NCBI RefSeq assembly: GCF_036417845.1
Contig: NW_027118693.1
Span: forward strand, 4,164,001 to 4,228,000
Reading direction: 5' to 3'
Origin: Apteryx mantelli
Lineage: Eukaryota; Chordata; Aves; Apterygiformes; Apterygidae
Length of the DNA: 64,000 bases
Positions 11,801 through 21,617 of this stretch are shown piece after piece (the stretch's first letter is position 1; each line of letters opens with the position of its first letter). The position numbers and the translations under genes were made by a program. The notes below the pieces were generated by a model. That model made no database searches. It was not told the origin of the DNA and was given only the letters and a program-made list of their open reading frames with translations.

Positions 11801-14436
11801 AGCAGTGCAGGGGGCAAGGCTCTCCTGTGACCCAGGAGGAGTCTGGGGAAGGGGAAGGCACTTGGGCTGCAGCCAGGGGACACTGGGCTCACCCCAGAGC
11901 ACAGGGGGGAACCCCTGGTCACCAAAGGCAGGTGGCTCCCCTCCCTGCAGTGTGCTGCCTGCACATGGCACTGAGGTGGGGAATGTCCACCTGCGGGTGT
12001 CACTTCCCTCTGAGCTGAAGAGCAGTCCCTGGGAAGCCCACTCTTTGCAAATGCCACACCTGCAAGATATTCTGCAGCTCCAGGAGGCTGGAAGTGGCAG
12101 AGTTGAGCACCAGCATCTCCAACATGCTGTCCATGGCGTCCAGGGTCTGCAAGGAGGACACAGGGTTGTGGCACTCTTTCACCGCCCCCTCTGACCCACA
12201 GCAGAATGAGCTGAACTCCTGCTGCCAGGGGACGACACCCACTGCCCTGCAGTGGCCAGGGAGAGGCCTCAGGGTAGGGGAGAGCTGCTGTGCACGGAGC
12301 AGCCTGGGGGCTCTGCCGTGGCCCAGCCCAGAGGAAGAGAACGAAGGGAGTTGCCTCACAGCACAGGAGAGCCAGGGGCAAGCCCAGAGGGGCTGACAGG
12401 CTCCCTGTAGCTCACCCAGCACATACCTTGGAATAGAGGGATGTGTCCACGTTCTCCATGTCGTCTTTGGGAGGAAGCAAGAAGACACTCTGGAAGCAGG
12501 CATGGAGGAGGCTGCTCTTTTTGCCCTCCAGAACCGGCTCCACTGCACTGCAAAGAGAGAGAGAGAGAGGGGCCTGCTCGACACTGGTGCTGGGAGGGCT
12601 GCCTTGATGCCCTGGGCAGGTGGATGGGGACCTCTGGGGCAGGAGTCCCCGCGCTGGTATGGAGAGCAGCTAGGGGAGCCCTATAGGGAGGTGCCCCCTC
12701 CTTCCATGACACTGCTCCAGGGACAGAGGACAGTCCTGGCGGGTAGGCCTCACGCCTTCTCAACCATCTGCCTCCCCTTCTGGGGTAAAAGCCAAGGTGC
12801 CCTGGGGACCTGCAGGCACCCCTCTGCCCTCCCATCTGCCCTACTGACCAGCCCAGGGCAGGGGAGAGCAGAGGGCCAGCAGACAGCACCGCCAGCCTCC
12901 TCCCAGGACGGGGGACACCTCCCAGACAGGGACACCGCCATCAGGGCCATGCTGTGGAGAGCTCTTGCGCCAAACCAGGGGCTGCGGTAGGTACCTCATT
13001 GCCGTGATAGCAAGCATGGCTTGCTGACGCACTGCTGTGCCCAGGTGGTCCATGGGCTCCTCTTGCAGCAGCACCTGGACAGCACAACCAGGATTCAGGC
13101 ATGGCAACTGCCACCACCCAGCACCAGCAGACCCAGCAACAGTCTGCGAGGCTGGCAGAGCCCTCATGCCCCCATCCCTGCACTGCAGCCCAGAATGACC
13201 CCCACCCTGCCAAGGTCTCAGCTTGCAGGGCTTCTCAGGAGCACCCGGACTCCTGCTGGCAGGAGCTCTGCCAATGCACACATGCCCCAACCCTCCCAAT
13301 GCCCAAGCTGTGCCTGTGCCCAGCTGCCCTTGACCCCTTCCTCACACCTGCTGCATCTCCCCTCACCTTGATATTCTCTGCCAGCTCGTATCTGCAGCAG
13401 AAAACATCCAGGCCCCACTGCAAGGCCCTGGAGCTGCTGTCTCTGCAGAGGGTGCAGATGGACGCTAGAAACTTCAGCTTCTGCACCTCTTCCTGACACA
13501 CAGGGAAGAGAGACGGAGTGTGAGAGGGGAGAGGAAAGGCCAGCAGGACCAGAGCAGTGAGGGGGCTGCACTACTGTGCAGGACCCCTGCACAGGAGCAG
13601 CTCTGCACAGCCAGCAGCCCCCCAGCAGCCTGGCAGCAGGCAGCAGACCCGACAGGACCCGGAGGGAGACACACGCACCACCCCGACGGACACGGCTGCA
13701 GCTACCTTTTGTCTGCTGCTCACAAAGGCCTGGATGAACTCCAGGGCTTCCTCATCCTCTCTGGACAGCTTTGACCAGCTGCAGATGGAAAACCTCGCAC
13801 CTGAGAAAGGACGAGAGCCAGGACGACTGCAGACACTGACCACAGGCAGCAGAGAGTAGCACACTGAGCTCTGCCCTCTCTCCAGCCATGGCCTGCTCCC
13901 GTGGACGCAGTCTCCCCCAGGCTTCTCAGGGCTGCAGGGTGCCCAGCACACGGGCTGCGATGCTGGAGCCAGCGAGGCAGGGGAGCGCCTCAGCTGCACC
14001 ACGGTTGGGAACTTGCTCGCAGGCGGGCAGGAAAGGTCCCCGTCCCGCAGCATCACTCCTCCTGCTGCAGAGCTGCCGCTCGCTGCCCGTCCCAGGGAGC
14101 AGGAGCTGCGTCCATCTGCGCTCTCCTTCCGTGGCACATACTGTGCTGGGGCCGGCTCCCAAGCCCCGAGCGGGCCCAGGCAGCCGGGCACCACTGTGCC
14201 AGCACCCCTGGGGACCCCGACACCAGCCTGCCGGGGAGATGGGAGCCCGGCGCAGAGCAGGATGTGCTCCCCAGCCCCGGCCCAGACCAGCCCCACGGGG
14301 CCGCTCACTCACCGCTCTGCGGAAAGCTGCTCCCCTTGGGAGCCCTGTCCTGCTCCCGGGCTGCCCGGGGCCTGCGGGGGCGGCTGCCCTCCTTCTCCCA
14401 GGCCACCCGGGGGCGGCTGGGGGGTCTCTCCTCCAT
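2841..14436 (-). CDS. Maestro heat-like repeat (MROH) family protein, 22 coding exons, 936 aa
   Basis: HEAT-repeat protein of the MROH family, closest in style to the bird-expanded MROH2B/MROH7-like group. Its molecular role is poorly known; HEAT arrays usually form scaffolds for protein binding. Coding exons (minus strand): 14436-14313, 13800-13706, 13492-13367, 13074-12995, 12547-12427, 12146-12060, 11278-11174, 10743-10563, 10113-10004, 9463-9314, 9128-8974, 8576-8429, 7820-7663, 7544-7407, 6736-6610, 6157-6020, 5415-5239, 4597-4442, 4147-4046, 3706-3604, 3381-3325, 3013-2841 (TGA). They sum to 2811 nt with all phases compatible. Residues 1-42 are basic and proline/arginine-rich. Helical repeats fill about 45-860, with family signatures LILCCAYEDAETNRGALDAL (exon 8), KMQTLLPDILEWLQDA (exon 17) and YLQQSLPYLENPEASL (exon 20). 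No transmembrane segment or internal stop was seen. All introns are GT-AG except intron 15. The exact subfamily is uncertain. Confidence 0.88.
6601..6612 (-). other. Probable GC-AG splice donor of MROH intron 15
   Basis: Exon 15 runs through the family motif PAMTFFVEM and must join exon 16 (LVLCPDF) in phase 0. The best donor is ATG followed by GCAAGC, with the exon ending at 6610; this matches the GC-AG class consensus. A GT donor 21 nt further on (GAG followed by GTGCCT) would also keep the frame and add seven residues. The choice needs transcript data. Confidence 0.5.
12549..12572. repeat. Short GA-rich simple repeat in an MROH intron
   Basis: A run of GAGAGA repeats on the plus strand. 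On the minus strand it forms the CT-rich polypyrimidine tract just before the acceptor of MROH exon 5, so repeat length could influence splicing. Confidence 0.7.
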
Positions 14437-14443
14437 CCTGCGG
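14437..14443 (-). other. Splice acceptor just upstream of the MROH start codon
   Basis: A pyrimidine tract ending CCCCGCAG stands immediately before GATGG, so the first coding exon probably starts at 14437 and follows an upstream non-coding exon. The ATG at 14436-14434 has A at -3 and G at +4, a strong initiation context. Confidence 0.5.
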
Positions 14444-15060
14444 GGCAGAGCAGAGGTGTGAGGGGGAGAGTTTTTAACACAGAGCCGGGGAGGGTCCCCA
14501 CGGGGGTGGTGGCGGCACTGCACTGTCCCCCCACCCCGGCCCTGGCCCTGGCGCCAGCTCTCCTGTGCCTCAGCCCCTTCCGCAAGGCTCTGCCCCCACC
14601 GCAGCCGAGGGCCCCCACGGCCCCGTGGCGCTGCCCAGCCCCAGCCCCGTCGCCCTCATCCAGGCCGGGAGGTGGGAAGGCCTCGGGAAACGCCTCGGCT
14701 CTGCGGGGCTGCCAGGGCGGCAGGGAAGGATGCAGCTGCGCTCGGTGGCTTCTCCATGAGCCCCGCGTGCTCCTGACCTCTCCCGTCGCCGTCCTCCCGG
14801 ACACTGCGGGGCCGCGGCCTCACCAGCGCCTGGCAGCACCGCGGGTGTCACAAGGGGGGTCACAATGGCCCCGCCGGGTGGCGACTGTGAGGTCGCCTCT
14901 GCTGCCGGGAGCTGGGCCAGGAGCAGCAGCCGGTGCCACGAGGGACTCCCGGACCTGAACACAGCTGCCCCGGGCAGGAGAGAGCTGGGAGAGGGCGGGG
15001 GGGGCAGCTCGAGGGGCAGCGTGGGGCTGCGCACGCCCACATCCCTCGTGTTTCATCCCC
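14440..15060 (-). promoter_or_regulatory. CpG-rich presumed promoter region of the MROH gene
   Basis: The sequence upstream of the first coding exon is very GC-rich with many CpG dinucleotides, as in vertebrate CpG-island promoters. No TATA box is evident. The start site and any leader exon are not resolved. Confidence 0.4.
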
Positions 15061-15084
15061 GACTGCCCGGGGGCTGGAGGAACT

Positions 15085-15560
15085 AACCTCCTCATCACTA
15101 ACCACTAACCTTAAGCCCTACTCCTAAACCTAACGCCAGCCCTACCTCTTACCCCAACCCCCACTCTAATCCCTCACCCCAAACCCGAACTGCTAAGCCA
15201 AAACACAGGCCTGTAACCCCTTTCCCTAACTCTTACCTGAGCCCTCACCCTAATCCCTAACCCTCAGCCCTAGCACTAAAATGCTAGCCTTCACCCTAGC
15301 CCTCACCTCTGGTCATAACCCAATCCCCCACAAAGCTAGCCAGCACTCAGAACAAGGACCAGAAACCCTCAGCAGAACAACAAAACCTCACCCTAATCCT
15401 CACCCAATCCCTAACCCGATACAGCGAGCTCTCGTCCCTGGCCCTACCCTGAACACGACCCCGAAGCAGAAACCCGAAGGAGATGCCTGAACCCTAACTG
15501 CTAACCTGGACCCCTTCCCCGTTAGCTCTGCCCCTCGCGCTCACCACCTAACCTGCAACC
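15085..15560. repeat. Degenerate telomere-like CCCTAA tract
   Basis: Nearly 500 bases are built of CCCTAA-like units (CCCTAA, CCTAACC, CCCTAGC, CCCTCA and similar). At least six exact CCCTAA hexamers stand among many one-step variants. The C-rich strand is the plus strand. This is the pattern of an old interstitial telomeric repeat that has accumulated changes. A much smaller piece of similar character lies at about 8127-8158 within an MROH intron. Confidence 0.75.
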
Positions 15561-15639
15561 CCTCTGCTAACGCTCCCTCCGGGCTCCCTCCGACCCCGGG
15601 AGGCAGAGGACAGGCAGGGATTGGGAGGTGCTGGAGCAG

Positions 15640-16080
15640 CTGAGCTTGGCGGGGACCTCTGGAGATCCCCTGGTCCAACCCCCCCGGTCAAGCAGGGGCA
15701 AATAGGGCAGGTTGCCCAGGACCGGGTCAGGCGGGTTTGGAGTATCGCACAGAGTCGAGATTCCACAACCGCTCAGGAAACCTCTTCCCGTGTTTAACCA
15801 CCTTCACAGTGAAAAAGTGTTTTCTTACATTCAAGTGGAATTCCCTGGTTTGCCATTTTGTGCCCACTGCCTCTCCTCCTCTCACTGGGTACCACTGAGA
15901 GCCACTCAGAGCCACGGTCTCCGTCTTCCTTACACCCTCCCATCACATATTTACACCCCCTGAAAACATGCCCACCAGCAGCCTGTTTTCCAGGCAAAAC
16001 AGTCCCAGCTCTCGCAGCGTCTCCTCCTGCGGGAGATGCTCCAACCCTTCGGGCATCTTTGTGACCCACAACAGCAACAT
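15640..16080 (-). mobile_element. CR1 LINE, 3' end fragment
   Basis: The plus strand shows the reverse complement of the CR1 3' untranslated region, in order: the block ending in GACCTCTGGAGATC, the block with TCAAGCAGGGGCA, the AGGTTGCCCAGGA block and the block ending GTGCCCACTGCCTCTCCTCC. The element therefore points left. It is truncated at the 5' side and clearly diverged. Confidence 0.85.
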
Positions 16081-17215
16081 CTCTGACATCCGCAACAACA
16101 ACAGCCATGACCCAGGGACATGCCGAGTGGACACAGGGATGGGTTTGGAGCCAGATATTCAGGACAAACCGCTCCACAGCTGCCGAAACAGGACTTTGTC
16201 CATGGCAGCACCAAACTGCTGGGCCGGGGCCAAGGCCGGGGGGGCGGGGGCAGATGGGCTGTGCCATGGCCAGGCACGGGGTGACAGCCGGGCCGCGCCA
16301 CGGCAGGACGGGGAGCACAGCAGGCCGTTCCCGGCGCGGCCGTGGGGCAGACGCCCACGCCGCACCCCACTCGCCCACGGGCCCAGCCCGGGCGAGCCCG
16401 GGCCCAGGCGCAGGAGGCGGCGGGTGGCGGGCGCTGCACCACGATGGCACCAGGGCCGGGCAGCAGGGACAGCCCTGCCAGGACACGCCATTGGGCGGCC
16501 TGCATGTCGCTCAGGGCACACCCCGCCCCTCCCAGGCACTCATTGGCTCGCTGCCACCCCTCGCTAGCTGATTGGCTGGCCGGGGCGGCACCCCTGAGGG
16601 CGGGCAGGCTCGGTGCCACCCTGACTCCAGCGCAGCCCCGGCCCGGCCCGGCCTGGCCCCTGCGCGACACCCGGCCCCAAACGGCGCCGCCGGGGCTGGA
16701 GGCAGCGGGGGCGCGAAGGGCGTCAGGGCGCTGCGCGATGGAGCTGGCAGCCGGGGCGGGGAGGGCCGGGCCGTGGCGGTGCGGGTGGGACCGCGCGGGG
16801 AGACTGCTGCTGTCAGGCCTGGCCTGGCCTCGCACCGCTTCCCTGGAACCGGAGCCGGAGCCGGAGCTGGAGCTGGAGCCGGAGCTGGAGCCTGCCCCGG
16901 CCACGGCCCTGCCCCGCTCCCCCCACCCCAGCCCCACCCCTGCCCCACCCCAGCTGCAGAGCCCCCCAGCTGTGACCCCTTCCCAGCTCGCACCCAGCCC
17001 TCGCCCTCAGCCCCAGCCCTACAGCACTCGCCCGCAGCCCCAGCCCTGCCCCGAGCCCAGCCCGTGCCCGCACCGCTCCCCAGAAACCCCGAGCAGAGCC
17101 CGAACCCTCCCCGAGCCTCCCCTAACCCCCGCCTTAAAAGCCGAGCTACGACCCATAGCCCGAGCTGCATCAGCCCTGGGATTTGCATTCAAGAAGTAAC
17201 TTTCCCCAGAGCCTA
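16081..17215. other. GC-rich, CpG-rich, low-complexity block
   Basis: A second CpG-rich stretch (about 16.2-16.9 kb) followed by C-rich CAGCCC/CCCCAGC repeats to about 17.15 kb. The long open frames on both strands here have proline/alanine/glycine-biased composition and no domain. It could be a CpG-island promoter for a transcript I cannot see, or only a GC-rich simple-sequence region. Confidence 0.4.
16849..16893. repeat. GGAGCC/GGAGCT hexamer repeat
   Basis: About seven imperfect hexamers of the form GGAGCC or GGAGCT in tandem. In frame they give Glu-Pro/Glu-Leu dipeptides, but no gene is evident. Confidence 0.8.
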
Positions 17216-17987
17216 CTGACCAAGTTCAGAGATATTTTCCCTTTTTTCTGTGTTTCATAGCCAAGCTATGAAATGCAGTATTAATTAAATGCAGAGTAGG
17301 TGGAACCGATCGTTTCTGGAGCCCAGACTTCAGGGTGGGAGTTAGGCTCGGTACCGTCTAAACCCTTTGAATACATGCTCGATTGCATGAGGATCTCCAT
17401 GATCAAGCTGCTATAGAACAACTAAAGCAACATTGGAAACATGCCCCATAGAAAATTGGGTCTGCTGTGCCCTAACTACGAACATTTGCAGGAGCTGCTC
17501 AATCAAAACAGAAGCTGCAGCTATGTTCTTTGAAGAAAAGGAGGTTACAGATGGCCGCTCACTCTGCACAGAGCTCCACTCAATTCAGGCAGTATTATCG
17601 CACCGGTAATCTGGTCCCATCTCCGTATGGAGAGATTATTGCCCTTGGCAGTTCTGCTGGCAAACAGGGGAATAGGAAGGCTCCCAAATGGGCTGAAGGC
17701 AAAATTAACCAGCTTAGCTCAAAGGGCCGATGAGCAGACTGGACTGATTCAGGCTGAAGCACATTATACAGCACATAAATTATGCCCTCCACTAGTATAA
17801 GTAGGAGGATGTTGCCTATTCAGATGGCAGAGTTAGAATTGAAAGAAGATGCCTGTTCATTGTCTAAGAAAATTGTTGTAAAACTTAAGACGTTTTACCT
17901 ATGCTTTACAAAATCAAAACAGCTAAGCTCATGTGAACTCAAAATGCAATTGCTCTGGGATGACTGTATTAAAATTGAGAATTTTTT

Positions 17988-18206
17988 TTAGGATAAAAGC
18001 AATCCTTCTTTTTCAAACCCTTGAGTTGGTGTTCTTTGAATTTCATACTTTCCTTTGTCTAAGCCGAGAAGCCTCTTGTCATAGCTATAGGAGTTTATTT
18101 TGACAAAGGCATCTATGTGCTTTCTGATCTGGTCTCCTAGAACATCTTCCAGGAACTTGAACTCCACTTGCTTCTTGTACTGTGACCGACCAATAAATCC
18201 CCCCAA
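17988..18206 (-). other. Unidentified 72-codon protein-like frame, antisense to the retroviral remnant
   Basis: A lysine-, glutamate- and aspartate-rich frame with sober composition, unlike the GC-biased shadow frames elsewhere. It includes KKQVEFKFLEDVLGDQIRKH and ends with a TAA followed by a short A run on the minus strand. I do not recognise it. It may be a small retrocopy of a cellular gene or chance. Confidence 0.25.
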
Positions 18207-18471
18207 TGGAAGCAGGGTCAGGGAAGAACGCAGGTGTGACTGACCCCAGCTGTCGCAAAGAAAGCTGAATTAATCTCAGCACAAAGGGAACCAGAGCCTA
18301 AAAGAAAGGCCCCCCTCCAGACTCATGCGAACACCTGAAGGCTGGAAAGACATCCTTAGAGGAGGAGAAATAATTGGTGGTAGAGAGAATGTGCTCCCCA
18401 GCTGAGCTGCAACTGGTCTAGCAAGCATTGCTGGTTTGAACCAGTGGCTTGCTGCTTTCCCCTTTCCCAGG

Positions 18472-18950
18472 GAAATACAAGCTGATAATGGATCACATCT
18501 GAAGAATAAAGAAGTGCAAACTTGGTGTGCTTCAGATGGAGTTCAGTGCGCTTTCCACCTACTGTATTATACCTCAAAGTAATGTGGTAGCAGAAAGATG
18601 GAATGGACGACAGAAACAGCAGCTACGCAAGAGTGACTCTTCTCTCGTAGAATACTTCTAAGTGGGGATCCTGTTTGTGGGAAGCCATAAGTCGGCTAAA
18701 TAAGTGACAAACGCCGATGGGAAGTCCCATAGCTAAGGGGTTTGTGTCAGTAGCTGCATGAATCCCTCTTAAAACAGAAATAAAACGCTCTCGATGTCCT
18801 GGAGATGAGGTTGTGGTTAAACACCCAACTCAGGGATCAGTCTGGGTGACTCTGCTGTTTTCCAAAGGAAAAGGAGTATGGGATGCTGTAGACCCTGAAG
18901 GGAGTAAGTTCACCATAAGTGAGGCTTGGATGGTGTCCAAGACCTGGGTG
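18472..18950 (+). pseudogene. Retroviral integrase fragments (core and C-terminal domain)
   Basis: The core piece contains the DNGSH motif followed by an NKEVQTWC segment and then an in-frame stop near 18580. About 200 bases later the C-terminal beta-barrel-like domain appears in an open frame from 18813. The catalytic glutamate region is damaged by frame changes, so no active integrase could be made. Confidence 0.6.
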
Positions 18951-18964
18951 TCTTCTCTTGCAGG

Positions 18965-19483
18965 GAAATGGGTTGTTACCTTCTCACCGTGGGAACGCTG
19001 ATAACTGGAACAGACGCCCAAAACCTGTTTCTGTCAGGTTCTGCCTTTTCATGTTGCCCATGGGACAACTCGGGTATTGAAGATCAGTCGCAACCCCTCC
19101 TTAAAACTACAGTTGCAGGAGGAATCCCATCTGCAACAGCAGGAGGTCAAGGACTGATAGGAAGCACTAATGTTACCTTCACCCTAAGATCTAACTTTAG
19201 TCTAAATGTAACCGTATGTAATAACACTGGATTGGAAGCTGCACATGGTTTTACATAGAGTGAAATGGGTACTACATACATGAAAGGCAACATTTGCTGT
19301 TGTAATGTAACATATATTTTTGACCAAATCACCAAGCAGACTTACTGGTTAACTTCTCATAGGACTGAGGAAACGATGCCTTTTTTTGCACCATTTAATG
19401 TATCAGTAACACTTGAAGTAACCTTCCACCAGCTTGAAAACTTTCTCAAACAGAACGCCAAGGTTACTCATGTAACTGTCTAA
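18965..19483 (+). pseudogene. Retroviral env-like fragment
   Basis: Open pieces at about 18926-19258 and 19265-19483 are separated by a stop near 19257. They are rich in Asn-X-Ser/Thr sites and cysteine pairs (CCPW, CCCN), which suggests a surface glycoprotein. They follow directly after the integrase C-terminus, the usual pol-env order. A fusion peptide or transmembrane anchor was not recognised. The env call rests on position and composition. Confidence 0.4.
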
Positions 19484-19640
19484 AACTGGAGAATGCTTAG
19501 AGGAAAGAGAAGGAATGATGATATATGATAATAGCAAATGGATTTGGTTAGTAAAAGTGGAAACGAGCCTTACTGAAGCTCATGGATATGATATCCTTCA
19601 AGGCTGTTTTCCCCCAAAGCTAGCAATGTATTGCGGTTGA

Positions 19641-20120
19641 TGTTACATCCTCTACTCCTACTGTTAATGATCCCTCCGTTGTTCCTCAGCTTTCCCCATG
19701 CCACGGATGCAGCCCCAGGCAGGCAGAGGGATGGCGGCCTCCTCCATGCCAGCCCGCTCCTCCCATGCCTCTTGGCCCTTGCAGGGGGCTGGAGCTGCCC
19801 CGTCCCAGGGCAGCCAGGCAGCGCCAGGGCTGGGATGGGGCATGAGGGGACAGGGAGTGCGGGGGCAGTGGAGCAGGGTGAGCAGCCCTGCTTGGGGCCC
19901 TGTGGCTGGGCCAGGGAGAGCTGAGGCCGCTGGGGCTGGCCGGGCTGCGGATGCTGCTTCGACATCAGCTCCGTGCTAGAAACATCGAGTTTCCTCCCTT
20001 TGCAGAGGAGCAGCCTGCAGCGGAGGCCCCTCCGTCTGGCGCTTGTGAGCCACATGCGGAGTGCTGTGTGCAGTCCCGGATTGCCCAGGAAAGAGAGAGA
20101 GTGACAGACAGGAGTGAGAA
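19641..20120. other. GC-rich non-coding stretch
   Basis: GC-rich sequence between the retroviral remnant and the next CR1. The open frames have biased composition and no recognisable domain. Confidence 0.4.
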
Positions 20121-20129
20121 CAGCAGAGG

Positions 20130-20560
20130 CCAGAAGGATGGTTTGGGCCTGGAGCCCATCAGGCACAAGGAGCTGCTGAGAGACATGGGTCTGTTCAGCG
20201 TGGAGAAGGGAGGGCTCAGGGGAGATCTTCTTGCTCTTTACGGTGACCAGCTGGGAGGGTGTAGAGAAATCAGAGCCACGCTCTGGTAAAAAATGGACAG
20301 TGGAAGGACAGGAGGCAACAGGCACAAGCAGAAATATGGGACATCCCACGTGAAAGAAGGAAAAACATTTCCTTCTTAAGGGATCAAACAATAGACCAGC
20401 TTCCCAGAGAGGTCGTGAGGATCTCCATCTTGGGAGTTTTTTTCAAAATTTGTCTGGACAAGGTCATGAGAAACCTCATCTACTTGGAGATGTTTTGAGA
20501 AGGAGCTAGGACTAGGGACTTATGGCCCAGGAGGTAGGACTAGAGACTTAGTAGAAACTA
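20130..20560 (+). mobile_element. CR1 LINE, diverged 3' fragment
   Basis: Sense-orientation CR1 3' end blocks appear in order: GAGCTGCTGAGAGACATGG, GGTCTGTTCAGCGTGGAGAA, GACAGGAGGCAACAGGCACA, and CAGCTTCCCAGAGAGGTCGT. The copy is old, with an altered end near 20560. It abuts the outer end of the left inverted-duplication arm. Confidence 0.75.
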
Positions 20561-20899
20561 GTGCTCTCTCCCAGCCAAAATTGCTCTGCAATGCCATGGT
20601 TCTACATGGTACTGAGGAGAATCACATCATAAGGGCATCCCCCCTCGCCGTTCTTGCGCCCCTCCTCTGTGCTGCCCACAGGGCCCCGGGCTGGCAGTGC
20701 TGCTCTGCAGCGCAAGCGGGCTGTAGGGCCCCGGGGTGACTCTGCCCTGGTCGTGCTGGTCAGGGCAGCCCCAGCTGGACCAGCATCATTGCACCTGACA
20801 ACCCCCTCCCCAGGGTCTGTGGCTGTGGAAGACGTCTGGAGAGCATTTCACAGAGCATTTCCAGTGGTTCAGGATGGGTTCAGATGTGTCATTAGACCA

Positions 20900-21215
20900 A
20901 GGGCATAGTTTTTCATTGTGGGTGACATGAACCGCTCCTGGGGCTCTCTTCCCTGTGTCTGCTGAGTCACCGCTGCCCCTTCCGAGATTGCCAAGCCCTC
21001 GGGTTTTTTAGCCCTTTGCTTTGAGTGACTCCACTTGTTTTTGTGAGTCTCCACTCACTGCCCATCCCAGGCACCCGCTGTCCTGGGAGATCCCCTGTGC
21101 TCGCTGTGTGGCTCCGTATTCCCTTCCAGAAGGAAGGGCATCTGTCACCAGCCCTGTAATACGTGAGACAATCTCCAGCAGATACCTCTTTAACACTCAC
21201 CATCTCCAGCGGTCC
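20900..21215. other. Left-arm-only segment of the inverted duplication
   Basis: No counterpart is visible at the equivalent place near 55990 in the right arm, so this is an insertion here or a deletion there. It contains no gene or repeat that I recognise. Confidence 0.4.
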
Positions 21216-21617
21216 TGGGCACCCACAAGCGAGGGCTGAATCCAGCCCTCATTCTCTAACACATCACCCTGCGAGCGCATCCCCCTTAGCCCATGGAAAA
21301 CCCAAGCGCAGCAACAGGGCTTTTTAGGGTGCAATTCCCTGAATGCATTCCTGGCTCCCGCTTTGGAAGAGGAGCCCAACCTTCAGGTGCTGCCCTGAGG
21401 AAACCCCCCAAAGATGCCACCTGGGAGGCCAGCTCTGACACAGCGATAGGCAGATTTACAGAAGGCCTCTGGCTCAGACAGACTGGGTTTGTGCCGCGGG
21501 AGAAGTGGGAGGAATTCCACCGTTTCTGTACAAACATGAGCGTCACAGATAGAACTCGCAAACCACAGCAGTTGCCTGAGATCAGTTGGAACTTGCCTGT
21601 GAATAGAGATGGGCATC

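Larger units (their letters stand above)
17370..19640 (+). mobile_element. Decayed endogenous retrovirus, pol (integrase) to env
   Basis: Fragments read in order on the plus strand. An integrase core piece lies at about 18472-18620, with the DNGSH motif around the second catalytic Asp. An integrase C-terminal piece (KGKGVWDAVDP motif) follows at about 18801-18950. After it comes an env-like stretch with several N-glycosylation sites and Cys pairs to about 19480. Stops and frame changes interrupt all parts, and no flanking LTRs were identified. The segment before 18.3 kb is assigned only by position. Confidence 0.55.

Noticed and set aside
13888-14958. Plus-strand 356-codon and minus-strand 292-codon frames
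   Set aside because: Alanine/proline/arginine/glycine-rich frames in the CpG island, overlapping each other and MROH exon 1; no family resemblance.
16342-17219. Overlapping long frames on both strands
   Set aside because: Produced by hexamer and C-rich low-complexity repeats; no domain and no splice context.
19570-20391. Minus-strand 273-codon frame
   Set aside because: It runs antisense through GC-rich DNA and a CR1 3' fragment; no recognisable domain.
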